Positions 56,848 through 64,000 of a DNA stretch of 64,000 bases are shown here, piece by piece (position 1 is the first letter of the stretch; every line of letters begins with the position of its first letter). The notes under the pieces were generated by a model. That model saw only the letters and a program-made list of their open reading frames with translations. It had not been told where the DNA came from and made no database searches. Location: the NCBI RefSeq assembly GCF_018687475.1, contig NZ_CP061292.1:434001-498000 (forward strand). Direction: 5' to 3'. Origin of the DNA: Polynucleobacter sp. MWH-UH24A. GTDB taxonomy: Bacteria > Pseudomonadota > Gammaproteobacteria > Burkholderiales > Burkholderiaceae. A program made the position numbers and the translations under genes.

Positions 56848-57786
56848 ATGACATTTGCATTTGTATTCCCAGGACAAGGCTCACAATCGGTGGGTATGCT
56901 CAACTCGTTAGCTTCGCGAACGGAAGTTCATGCCACCTTGCAAGAGGCATCCGATGCCCTGGGTGAGAACATTAGTAAGTTAATTGCAGAGGGACCTGCT
57001 GAGGCCTTAGCTTTAACCACGAACACCCAGCCAGTGATGCTTACTGCGGGCGTTGCCTGTTATCGAGCCTGGTTGGCCTCTGGTGGACCGAAACCTAGCA
57101 TGGTTGCAGGGCACAGCCTAGGAGAGTATTCAGCCTTAGTTGCTGCAGGCGTGATTCGTTTTAAAGATGCGCTCCCTTTGGTACGATTTCGGGCACAAGC
57201 CATGCAATCAGCAGTGCCAGTCGGCACAGGTGGCATGGCTGCAATCTTGGGACTTGATGATCAGCAGGTGATCGAAGTTTGCGCTCTCGCCAGCAAGGAG
57301 AGTGGAAAGGTCGTTGAGGCTGTTAATTTCAATGCCCCAGGTCAAATTGTGATTGCCGGTGCTACTGAGGCAGTTAGCAAGGCTTGCGAGCTTCTCAAAG
57401 CCGCTGGCGCAAAGCGTGCCTTGCCGCTTCCAGTCTCAGCCCCATTTCACTCCTCGCTCCTGCAGCCTGCATCGGAAAAACTCAAGGCCTATTTAGAGAG
57501 CATTGAATTTCATCCACCTTGTATCCCGGTCATCAACAATGTGGACGTCACGGTTTTGGATAATCGAGATCTAATTAAAGATGCATTAGTTCGTCAAGCG
57601 GCTAAGCCGGTTCGCTGGCAAGAGACAATTCGTGCGATGGCCGATCGCGGAGTCACACGGGTTGTGGAGTGCGGCCCTGGCAAAGTGTTAGCAGGATTGA
57701 CAAAACGGATTGATGATCGACTTCAGGGAATGGCGATTATCGATGACTCAAGCTTGATGGATGCATTGCAACAGTTAAAAACCTAA
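56848..57786 (+). CDS. fabD: malonyl-CoA:ACP transacylase
   Basis: FabD loads malonate onto ACP. The 312-aa product has AFVFPGQGSQSVGML at the start, the active Ser in VAGHSLGEYSALVAAG near residue 93 and the His in VSAPFHSSLLQPA. It follows fabH by 15 bases, in the usual fab order. Confidence 0.96.
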   Translation: MTFAFVFPGQGSQSVGMLNSLASRTEVHATLQEASDALGENISKLIAEGPAEALALTTNTQPVMLTAGVACYRAWLASGGPKPSMVAGHSLGEYSALVAAGVIRFKDALPLVRFRAQAMQSAVPVGTGGMAAILGLDDQQVIEVCALASKESGKVVEAVNFNAPGQIVIAGATEAVSKACELLKAAGAKRALPLPVSAPFHSSLLQPASEKLKAYLESIEFHPPCIPVINNVDVTVLDNRDLIKDALVRQAAKPVRWQETIRAMADRGVTRVVECGPGKVLAGLTKRIDDRLQGMAIIDDSSLMDALQQLKT

Positions 57787-57804
57787 TCGAAATCCGAAAT
57801 CCAT

Positions 57805-58548
57805 ATGAATCTAGACTTAAATAATCAAGTGGCACTAGTAACTGGTGCATCTCGAGGTATCGGGCAGGCGATTGCTGATGAATTGGCGTCTTGCGGCGCT
57901 ACTGTAATCGGCACGGCAACCTCCGAGTCGGGTGCTAATGCAATCTCCGAGCGATTAAGGACTCACAAGGGGGTTGGCAAAGTTCTGAATGTTACTCAAG
58001 GGGCTGCTTGTGAAGCCATGATCGAAGATATCGTCAAGCAATTTGGGCGTATTGATATTTTGGTTAACAATGCAGGCATTACCAAAGATCAATTGGCGAT
58101 GCGAATGAAGGACGATGAGTGGTCCGATGTCATTTCCATTAATCTGAGTTCGGTATTTAAGTTATCTCAAGCGGTATTACGACCCATGATGAAAGCGCGA
58201 TCGGGCCGGATTATTAATATCACATCGATTGTCGGTCATATGGGTAATGCCGGTCAGGCAAACTATGCGGCTGCTAAAGCTGGGGTCGCTGGCATGACCC
58301 GCGCCTTAGCGCGCGAGATTGGGAGCCGTAATATCACGGTTAACTGTGTAGCCCCCGGGTTTATTGATACCGATATGACCCGCGCTTTGAGCGAGGATCA
58401 GCAAAATAGCCTTAAGGCCAATATTCCGTTAGCTCGCTTAGGCACCCCTGAGGATGTCGCCCAGGCAGTTGCTTTCTTGGCCTCGCCTGCAGCAGCCTAC
58501 ATTACCGGAAATACCCTGCATGTCAATGGTGGCCTATATCTGGCTTGA
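57805..58548 (+). CDS. fabG: 3-oxoacyl-ACP reductase
   Basis: FabG reduces ketoacyl-ACP with NADPH. The 247-aa SDR has VTGASRGIGQAIADELAS near residue 12, DILVNNAGITKDQLAMRM near residue 85, the catalytic Ser in INITSIVGHMGNAG and YAAAKAGVAGMTRALA with Tyr-Lys. It lies 18 bases after fabD. Ends with the family tail HVNGGLYLA. Confidence 0.96.
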   Translation: MNLDLNNQVALVTGASRGIGQAIADELASCGATVIGTATSESGANAISERLRTHKGVGKVLNVTQGAACEAMIEDIVKQFGRIDILVNNAGITKDQLAMRMKDDEWSDVISINLSSVFKLSQAVLRPMMKARSGRIINITSIVGHMGNAGQANYAAAKAGVAGMTRALAREIGSRNITVNCVAPGFIDTDMTRALSEDQQNSLKANIPLARLGTPEDVAQAVAFLASPAAAYITGNTLHVNGGLYLA

Positions 58549-58582
58549 GTCTCCTGTCAAATTATCGCTGTCACAAACAAAC

Positions 58583-58591
58583 TGATAAAAT
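58583..58591 (+). promoter_or_regulatory. extended -10 promoter for acpP
   Basis: TGA-TAAAAT at 58583-58591 would start transcripts near 58598, about 30 bases before the acpP ATG, leaving room for the strong GGAGGG ribosome site. ACP genes commonly have their own promoter because ACP is needed in large amounts. No good -35 is seen. Confidence 0.4.
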
Positions 58592-58627
58592 CCTTGAATT
58601 CGTTTTAACAAGTCCCGGAGGGAATGA

Positions 58628-58870
58628 ATGGACAACATCGAACAACGCGTTAAGAAAATCGTAGCTGAGCAGTTAGGCGTACCAGAAGCAGACATCAAAA
58701 ATGAGTCTTCTTTTGTGAACGACCTTGGCGCAGACTCTCTTGACACAGTTGAATTGGTAATGGCTTTAGAAGATGAGTTTGGTATTGAAATACCAGATGA
58801 AGAAGCCGAAAAAATTACCACTGTACAGCTTGCGATTGATTTCGCAAAAACGAAAGCTGGACAGGCTTAA
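58628..58870 (+). CDS. acpP: acyl carrier protein
   Basis: An 80-aa acidic protein that carries growing acyl chains on a phosphopantetheine arm. The attachment Ser is in [17 protein letters not shown] at residue 38. The start has a strong GGAGGG site 6 bases upstream. It lies between fabG and fabF as in E. coli. Confidence 0.98.
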   Translation: MDNIEQRVKKIVAEQLGVPEADIKNESSFVNDLGADSLDTVELVMALEDEFGIEIPDEEAEKITTVQLAIDFAKTKAGQA

Positions 58871-58889
58871 TACTTATCTAGGCTAAGCC

Positions 58890-60137
58890 GTGCCCGCATC
58901 AAATCAACCACGTCGCGTGGTGGTCACCGGCTTAGGTCTGATTTCACCAGTTGGTAATTCGGTCGCATCCGCGTGGGCTAACCTGATCGCGGGTAAAACT
59001 GGCATTGCAACGGTTACTAAGTTTGATCATTCAGCGCTGAGTGTGCATTTTGCTGGTGAGGTCAAGGATTTCAATGTCGAGGAGTACATCTCTGCTAAAG
59101 AGGCTCGGCACATGGATACCTTCATTCATTATGGAATAGCTGCTGGCACTCAGGCCATTAAAGATAGCGGCCTTGAGGTAACTGATCAAAATTCCGAGCG
59201 AATTGGTGTGCTGGTCGGTTCAGGAATTGGCGGCTTACCGATGATTGAGGATACTAATTCCGAGTTGCTTTCTCGCGGACCACGCCGAATTTCTCCGTTT
59301 TTTGTCCCAGGCTCCATCATCAATATGATTTCTGGGCATTTGAGCATCCTCTTTAATCTAAAGGGCCCAAATGTTGCAGCGGTGACTGCATGCACTACGG
59401 GTTTGCATAGTATTGGTTTGGCTGCCCGCTTGATTCAATATGGCGATGCAGATGTCATGATCGCTGGCGGTGCCGAATCGACAATCTCAGCATTGGGGAT
59501 CGGCGGCTTTGCTGCCGCAAGAGCATTATCAACCCGTAACGATGATCCCGCTACCGCTTCGCGCCCTTGGGATAAAGATCGCGATGGCTTTGTTTTGGGT
59601 GAGGGCGCCGGCGTCATGGTGCTCGAGGAGTACGAGCATGCCAAAGCGCGTGGCGCCAAAATTTATGCGGAGTTATGTGGCTTTGGTATGAGTGGTGACG
59701 CTTATCACATGACTGCGCCCAATATGGATGGCCCACGCCGTTGCATGGTTAATGCAATGCGCGATGCGGGAATTACTGCAGATCAAATTCAGTATGTAAA
59801 TGCTCACGGTACGTCAACACCATTAGGCGACAAAAACGAGACTGACGCCATCAAAGCAGCGTTGGGTGACCACGCTAAAAAGGTAGTGGTAAATTCCACC
59901 AAATCGATGACGGGGCATTTATTGGGTGGCGCTGGCGGACTAGAATCAGTTTTTACAGTTCTTGCATTGCACCATCAAAAATCACCACCCACCATCAATA
60001 TCTTTAATCAAGACCCTGAATGTGATCTTGATTATTGCGCCAATACCGCAAGGGATCTCAAAATTGATTATGCGGTTAAAAACAATTTTGGATTTGGGGG
60101 TACCAACGGTACCTTGATATTTGGGAAAAAGCCCTAA
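58890..60137 (+). CDS. fabF: 3-oxoacyl-ACP synthase II
   Basis: FabF elongates acyl chains and controls temperature-dependent unsaturation. The 415-aa product has [20 protein letters not shown], the catalytic Cys in [19 protein letters not shown] near residue 170, and His residues in [16 protein letters not shown] and [16 protein letters not shown]. The start codon is GTG at 58890. It closes the fab operon, 47 bases before the Do protease gene. Confidence 0.96.
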   Translation: MPASNQPRRVVVTGLGLISPVGNSVASAWANLIAGKTGIATVTKFDHSALSVHFAGEVKDFNVEEYISAKEARHMDTFIHYGIAAGTQAIKDSGLEVTDQNSERIGVLVGSGIGGLPMIEDTNSELLSRGPRRISPFFVPGSIINMISGHLSILFNLKGPNVAAVTACTTGLHSIGLAARLIQYGDADVMIAGGAESTISALGIGGFAAARALSTRNDDPATASRPWDKDRDGFVLGEGAGVMVLEEYEHAKARGAKIYAELCGFGMSGDAYHMTAPNMDGPRRCMVNAMRDAGITADQIQYVNAHGTSTPLGDKNETDAIKAALGDHAKKVVVNSTKSMTGHLLGGAGGLESVFTVLALHHQKSPPTINIFNQDPECDLDYCANTARDLKIDYAVKNNFGFGGTNGTLIFGKKP

Positions 60138-60184
60138 TATTGTCAGTATTGCAACTAATGGGTTGAGTTAACGCTCAATTTCGT

Positions 60185-61654
60185 ATGAAAAAAATTCTTT
60201 TGCTCGTTTTCTCAGCACTTAGCTGGGGAATCCTATCGTTCTCACCGACGGTCTCTTCTCAGACAAATACTCAGCCTCCACGGGTCGCGATTCCAGATTT
60301 TGTGGACTTGGTTGAAAAAGCGAGTCCTGCGGTTGTTAATATTCGCACTACCGAGAGAACTTCAAATCAACAGGCTCAAGGTTCTACCCCGGGCATACCC
60401 GATGAGCAAGCAGAATTCTTTCGCCGCTTTTTTGGAGTGCCGCTTCCAGGAGCACCAAATACGCCAAGAGGGCAAGGTAATCGACGGGGCCAACCGGAAG
60501 AAATTGAGCGCGGTGTTGGTTCGGGTTTCATTATTGATTCCAATGGAATTGTGATGACCAATGCGCACGTGGTTGAGGGCGCAACAACGATTTATGTCAC
60601 CTTAACGGATAAGCGCGAGTTCAAAGCAAAACTCTTGGGCGCAGATAAGCGAACCGATCTGGCGGTTCTTAAGATTGATGCCACGGGCTTACCAAAATTA
60701 CCTCTTGGCGATTCCTCGAAGGTGAAGGTGGGTGAGTGGGTTGTTGCGATTGGCTCTCCCTTTGGTTTAGAAAATACGGTGACCGCTGGGATTGTGTCGG
60801 CAAAAAGTCGTGATACGGGCGATTACTTGCCGTTCATTCAGACCGATGTTGCCGTTAATCCAGGAAATTCTGGTGGGCCACTATTAAATACTGCAGGTCA
60901 AGTGATCGGAATTAACTCGCAAATCTTTAGTCGCTCGGGTGGCTATATGGGGATTTCCTTTGCAATTCCAATCGATGAGGCCATCCGGGTTGCTGATCAA
61001 CTGAGAACCACCGGGCGTTTAGTGCGCGGACGAATTGGTGTGGCGATTGGCGAAATTAATAAAGAAGTGGCTGAAAGCCTAGGTCTTGGTAAACCGCGCG
61101 GCGCTTTTGTCCGCAATGTTGAGCCTGGAGCGCCCGCTGCTAAAGGTGGTATTGAAGCCGGTGACGTGATTTTGAGTTTTAATGGTCGCGATATCAACAA
61201 GTCCACTGACCTACCTCGCATTGTTGGTGAGACTAAACCAGGTACCTCTGCAACAGTTAGGGTTTGGCGTAAAGGAGCGAATCGTGATTTAACGGTCGTG
61301 GTTGCGGATGCGGAGCCTGATAAAGCCGTTGCCCGAAAGTCGGAGACCCCTGCCCCACAAGCGGGAACTGCGAACAAATCCTTGGGCATCAGTGTTACTG
61401 AACTTACCGAGGCTAAAAATAAAGAGTTGGGCGGTAAAGGTGGCGTAGAAATTACCAACGTTGGGGATGGGGCTGCAGCGAGAGCCGGCTTACGGGCTGG
61501 TGATGTGATTGTTCGAATCGGGGACGCTGATATCCCCGGGATTAAGCAATTTGAGTCCGTCACCAAAGCCCTTGACCCTAGTAAGGCGGTCCCTATTTTC
61601 GTGCGTCGCGGTGATGCCACGATCGTGGTGCCGATCCGACCTGCCCAGAAATAA
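60185..61654 (+). CDS. mucD: Do family periplasmic serine protease (MucD/DegP-like)
   Basis: A 489-aa exported protease and chaperone. It has a signal peptide (LLLVFSALSWGILSFSP), a trypsin-like domain with His in VMTNAHVVEGATTI, Asp in RTDLAVLKIDATG and Ser in VAVNPGNSGGPLLNTAG near residue 230, and two PDZ domains (about 285-380 and 400-485, e.g. GAFVRNVEPGAPAAKGGIEA). It degrades misfolded envelope proteins. In many betaproteobacteria rpoE-rseA-rseB precede it; here fabF does. A terminator follows. Confidence 0.92.
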   Translation: MKKILLLVFSALSWGILSFSPTVSSQTNTQPPRVAIPDFVDLVEKASPAVVNIRTTERTSNQQAQGSTPGIPDEQAEFFRRFFGVPLPGAPNTPRGQGNRRGQPEEIERGVGSGFIIDSNGIVMTNAHVVEGATTIYVTLTDKREFKAKLLGADKRTDLAVLKIDATGLPKLPLGDSSKVKVGEWVVAIGSPFGLENTVTAGIVSAKSRDTGDYLPFIQTDVAVNPGNSGGPLLNTAGQVIGINSQIFSRSGGYMGISFAIPIDEAIRVADQLRTTGRLVRGRIGVAIGEINKEVAESLGLGKPRGAFVRNVEPGAPAAKGGIEAGDVILSFNGRDINKSTDLPRIVGETKPGTSATVRVWRKGANRDLTVVVADAEPDKAVARKSETPAPQAGTANKSLGISVTELTEAKNKELGGKGGVEITNVGDGAAARAGLRAGDVIVRIGDADIPGIKQFESVTKALDPSKAVPIFVRRGDATIVVPIRPAQK

Positions 61655-61682
61655 ACCCTGCTTAGTACCTGATTGATGGGGA

Positions 61683-61708
61683 GGGGTGACCACAAGTCGC
61701 CCCTTTTT
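61683..61708 (+). terminator. rho-independent terminator after the Do protease gene
   Basis: GGGGTGAC (61683-61690) pairs with GTCGCCCC (61696-61703), with one T-G pair, around CACAA, then a TTTTT run. It ends the transcript before lepA, which probably has its own promoter; TACAAT at 61763-61768 is a weak candidate. Confidence 0.88.
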
Positions 61709-61851
61709 CTTTGGTTATTTCCCTTGAAGGTTAGGGAAAAGCGCTGATTTTTCCTCTCCCAGTACAATATGGAAAAGACATCTTATTGCAGCGCATCATT
61801 GTGTTGCGTTGCGACAAGGCGTTTTATCAATACCCCAATCGAATAGCGCCA

Positions 61852-63660
61852 ATGGATCACATCCGTAATTTCTCCATCATTGCCCATATTGACCATGGTA
61901 AATCGACCCTAGCTGATCGCATTATTCAGCTCTGCGGCGGTCTGTCCGATCGTGAGATGGAGGAGCAGGTTCTTGATTCTATGGATATTGAGCGTGAGCG
62001 CGGAATCACGATTAAGGCTCAAACTGCTGCGCTCAGCTACAAGGCCAAAGATGGGAAGACCTATAACCTCAACTTGATTGATACGCCAGGGCACGTGGAT
62101 TTCTCTTATGAGGTCAGCCGTTCACTCTCAGCGTGTGAAGGGGCATTATTAGTTGTCGATGCCAGCCAAGGGGTGGAGGCGCAAACGGTTGCCAACTGCT
62201 ACACCGCAACCGAATTGGGTGTTGAAGTAATCCCAATCCTAAACAAAATTGATTTACCTTCTGCGGATCCAGAGTCGGCTAAGAAAGAGATTGAGGATGT
62301 GATTGGGATTGATGCGACCGATGCCACCACCTGTTCCGCCAAAACAGGATTGGGTGTTGCTGATGTCTTAGAAGAAATGATCCGACGTGTACCGGCACCT
62401 AAAGGTGATGCCACACAAGCTTTGCAAGCGCTCATTATTGACTCATGGTTTGATAACTATGTGGGTGTGGTGATGTTGGTCCGGGTTGTAAATGGAACCT
62501 TAAAACCAAAAGACAAAATTAACTTGATGGCGACCGGCTCCACCCACTTGGTGGAGCAAGTTGGTGTTTTTACTCCTAAGTCAGTGACTCGCCCACAACT
62601 TAGCGCCGGTGAGGTCGGTTTCATTATTGCTGGTATCAAAGAACTGAAGGCAGCCAAAGTGGGTGATACCGTAACCCATGCATCGGGTCAGCAGGGTCGC
62701 ACCCCTGCACCACAGCCACTTCCTGGTTTTAAAGAGGTTAAGCCACAAGTGTTTGCTGGTTTGTATCCCGTGGAAGCAAATCAATACGATGCCTTGCGTG
62801 AGTCTTTGGAAAAGCTCAAATTAAATGATGCTTCCTTGCAGTTTGATCCAGAGGTCTCTCAAGCCTTAGGGTTTGGATTTCGTTGCGGCTTCTTGGGTTT
62901 ATTGCATATGGAAATTGTGCAAGAGCGTTTGGAGCGTCAGTTTGATATGAGCTTGATTACAACTGCACCGACGGTTGTTTATCAGGTTGAGCAGCGCGAT
63001 GGTACGAATGTGGTGGTGGATAACCCCTCCAAAATGCCTGATCCCAGCAAGATTGAAACGATCTTAGAACCAATCGTTACGGTTAATTTATACATGCCTC
63101 AAGAGTATGTAGGCTCAGTGATTACCTTGTGTACGGGTAAACGGGGCATTCAAACCAATATGACTTATTTGGGTCGTCAGGTGCAACTCACTTATGAGTT
63201 ACCGATGGCAGAAATCGTGTTGGATTTCTTTGATCGCCTGAAATCGGTATCACGAGGTTATGCCTCCATGGACTATGAGTTTAAAGAGTATCGACCAGCC
63301 GATGTGGTGAAGGTTGATATCTTAATTAATGGCGATCGGGTTGACGCCTTATCCATTATTGTGCATCGAAGTAATAGCCAATCGCGTGGCCGTGAAGTGG
63401 TTGCGAAGATGCGCGGCATTATTCCAAGACAAATGTTTGATGTGGCGATTCAAGCGGCAATTGGTAGCAATATTATTGCTAGAGAAAACGTCAAGGCTTT
63501 ACGAAAGAATGTGTTGGCGAAGTGCTATGGCGGTGACATTACCCGTAAGCGCAAATTACTGGAGAAGCAAAAAGAGGGTAAGAAGCGTATGAAACAGGTC
63601 GGAAATGTAGAAATTCCGCAAGAAGCATTTTTGGCAATTCTTCAGGTAGAAGAGAAATGA
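61852..63660 (+). CDS. lepA: elongation factor 4 (LepA)
   Basis: LepA is a translational GTPase that helps initiation and back-translocation. The 602-aa product has the P-loop [16 protein letters not shown], switch [20 protein letters not shown] and [12 protein letters not shown]. The C-terminal domain ends with [21 protein letters not shown] chose ATG 61852, which matches the family N-terminus [14 protein letters not shown]; the in-frame start at 61786 adds 22 unrelated residues. It overlaps lepB by four bases, so they are coupled. Confidence 0.96.
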   Translation: MDHIRNFSIIAHIDHGKSTLADRIIQLCGGLSDREMEEQVLDSMDIERERGITIKAQTAALSYKAKDGKTYNLNLIDTPGHVDFSYEVSRSLSACEGALLVVDASQGVEAQTVANCYTATELGVEVIPILNKIDLPSADPESAKKEIEDVIGIDATDATTCSAKTGLGVADVLEEMIRRVPAPKGDATQALQALIIDSWFDNYVGVVMLVRVVNGTLKPKDKINLMATGSTHLVEQVGVFTPKSVTRPQLSAGEVGFIIAGIKELKAAKVGDTVTHASGQQGRTPAPQPLPGFKEVKPQVFAGLYPVEANQYDALRESLEKLKLNDASLQFDPEVSQALGFGFRCGFLGLLHMEIVQERLERQFDMSLITTAPTVVYQVEQRDGTNVVVDNPSKMPDPSKIETILEPIVTVNLYMPQEYVGSVITLCTGKRGIQTNMTYLGRQVQLTYELPMAEIVLDFFDRLKSVSRGYASMDYEFKEYRPADVVKVDILINGDRVDALSIIVHRSNSQSRGREVVAKMRGIIPRQMFDVAIQAAIGSNIIARENVKALRKNVLAKCYGGDITRKRKLLEKQKEGKKRMKQVGNVEIPQEAFLAILQVEEK

Positions 63661-64000
63661 ACTTTGCCCTCATCTTATTCATTCTGGCGATCATTACGGG
63701 CATCGCATGGGTTGCCGATAAGCTGTACTTTGCTCCGCAACGCAAAGCTGCCGGAATTGAGCGGATGCCACTTTGGCTGGAGTATTCGGCAAGTTTCTTC
63801 CCAGTTATTTTGGCCGTATTCATACTGCGCTCATTTTTGATTGAGCCCTTTAAGATTCCATCGGGATCGATGATTCCGACCTTACAGATTGGCGATTTCA
63901 TCGTGGTAAACAAATACACCTACGGTATTCGGTTGCCGGTGATTAATCAGAAAATCATTGATATCGGGGCCCCAAAGCGTGGTGATGTGGTTGTCTTTCG
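63657..64000 (+). CDS. lepB: signal peptidase I, truncated by the window edge
   Basis: The first 114 codons of LepB, which removes signal peptides from exported proteins. It begins [20 protein letters not shown], a membrane helix, with a second helix near residue 50 ([19 protein letters not shown]). The active-site Ser lies in [20 protein letters not shown] near residue 75, and PKRGDVVVF, a box C-D region, is at the window edge; the catalytic Lys lies beyond. The start overlaps the lepA stop (ATGA). Confidence 0.95.
   Translation, partial: MNFALILFILAIITGIAWVADKLYFAPQRKAAGIERMPLWLEYSASFFPVILAVFILRSFLIEPFKIPSGSMIPTLQIGDFIVVNKYTYGIRLPVINQKIIDIGAPKRGDVVVF

Noticed and set aside
60997-61767. A 256-residue open frame antisense to the Do protease gene
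   Set aside because: It lies opposite a well-supported protease and has no recognisable domain; its proline- and serine-rich composition fits the shadow of the coding strand.
1-64000. CRISPR arrays, insertion sequences, prophage or toxin-antitoxin genes
   Set aside because: No spaced direct repeats, transposase or integrase motifs, or small paired toxin-like genes were seen on either strand.

Overview
The window reads as the chromosome of a free-living betaproteobacterium of the family Burkholderiaceae, most like a small-genome freshwater lineage such as Polynucleobacter. This is inferred from gene order and from how the proteins read; no database search was possible. Indicators are the gyrA-serC-pheA-hisC-tyrA-aroA-cmk-rpsA-ihfB-lapB supra-operon, the rpmF-plsX-fabHDG-acpP-fabF block leading into a Do-like protease, lepA and lepB, the paired half-size chromate transporters, and very tight packing. 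I recognise about 71 protein genes and one structured RNA gene (tmRNA). I see no insertion sequence, prophage, CRISPR array, rRNA or tRNA. Nothing looks recently acquired.

Layout. 1-6.6 kb: a dehydrogenase/chromate-transport operon, then small metabolic genes (ABM monooxygenase, TrhO tRNA hydroxylase, carboxymuconolactone-decarboxylase-like protein, pirin, a Rossmann-SAF oxidoreductase) and an orphan membrane protein. 6.7-9.6 kb: a small winged-helix protein, tmRNA (ssrA), gph-ubiG and an OmpA-family lipid-free outer-membrane protein. 9.7-22 kb: gyrA, serine/aromatic amino-acid synthesis, cmk, rpsA, ihfB and lapB. 22-27 kb: UDP-glucose dehydrogenase, heptose kinase and epimerase for LPS, a ComEA-like protein and cysM. 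27-31 kb: mltB, an acetylpolyamine/histone-deacetylase-fold enzyme, etfBA, and two small envelope proteins. 32-34.2 kb: rpsP-rimM-trmD-rplS. 34.3-43.8 kb: CoA Nudix hydrolase, CobD/CbiB-like protein, rsgA, an M48 protease, orn, mog, pmbA, folA, thyA, fdxA and a second hydroxyacid dehydrogenase. 43.8-46.9 kb: molybdenum cofactor genes moaA-mobA-moeA. 46.9-53.9 kb: rne with a long structured leader, divergent from rluC-HAD phosphatase-sppA, then an RsmI-like methyltransferase and Maf. 53.9-60.1 kb: yceD-rpmF-plsX-fabH-fabD-fabG-acpP-fabF. 60.2-64 kb: a Do-family protease, lepA and the start of lepB, which runs off the window.

How the genes work together. Three themes dominate. The first is translation and RNA turnover (tmRNA, S1, S16, L19, L32, RimM, TrmD, RsgA, RluC, RNase E, oligoribonuclease, LepA, TrhO). 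The second is cell-envelope construction (fatty-acid synthesis, LapB, heptose and UDP-glucuronate precursors, MltB, SppA, Do protease, signal peptidase). The third is core biosynthesis (aromatic amino acids, serine, cysteine, thymidylate/folate, ubiquinone, molybdenum cofactor). The most interesting unannotated signals are regulatory: a gyrA promoter placed so that its transcript would be leaderless, stem-loops in the rpsA leader, and a roughly 340-nt rne leader containing a nested three-way-junction-like structure. I did not find a convincing new multi-gene system.
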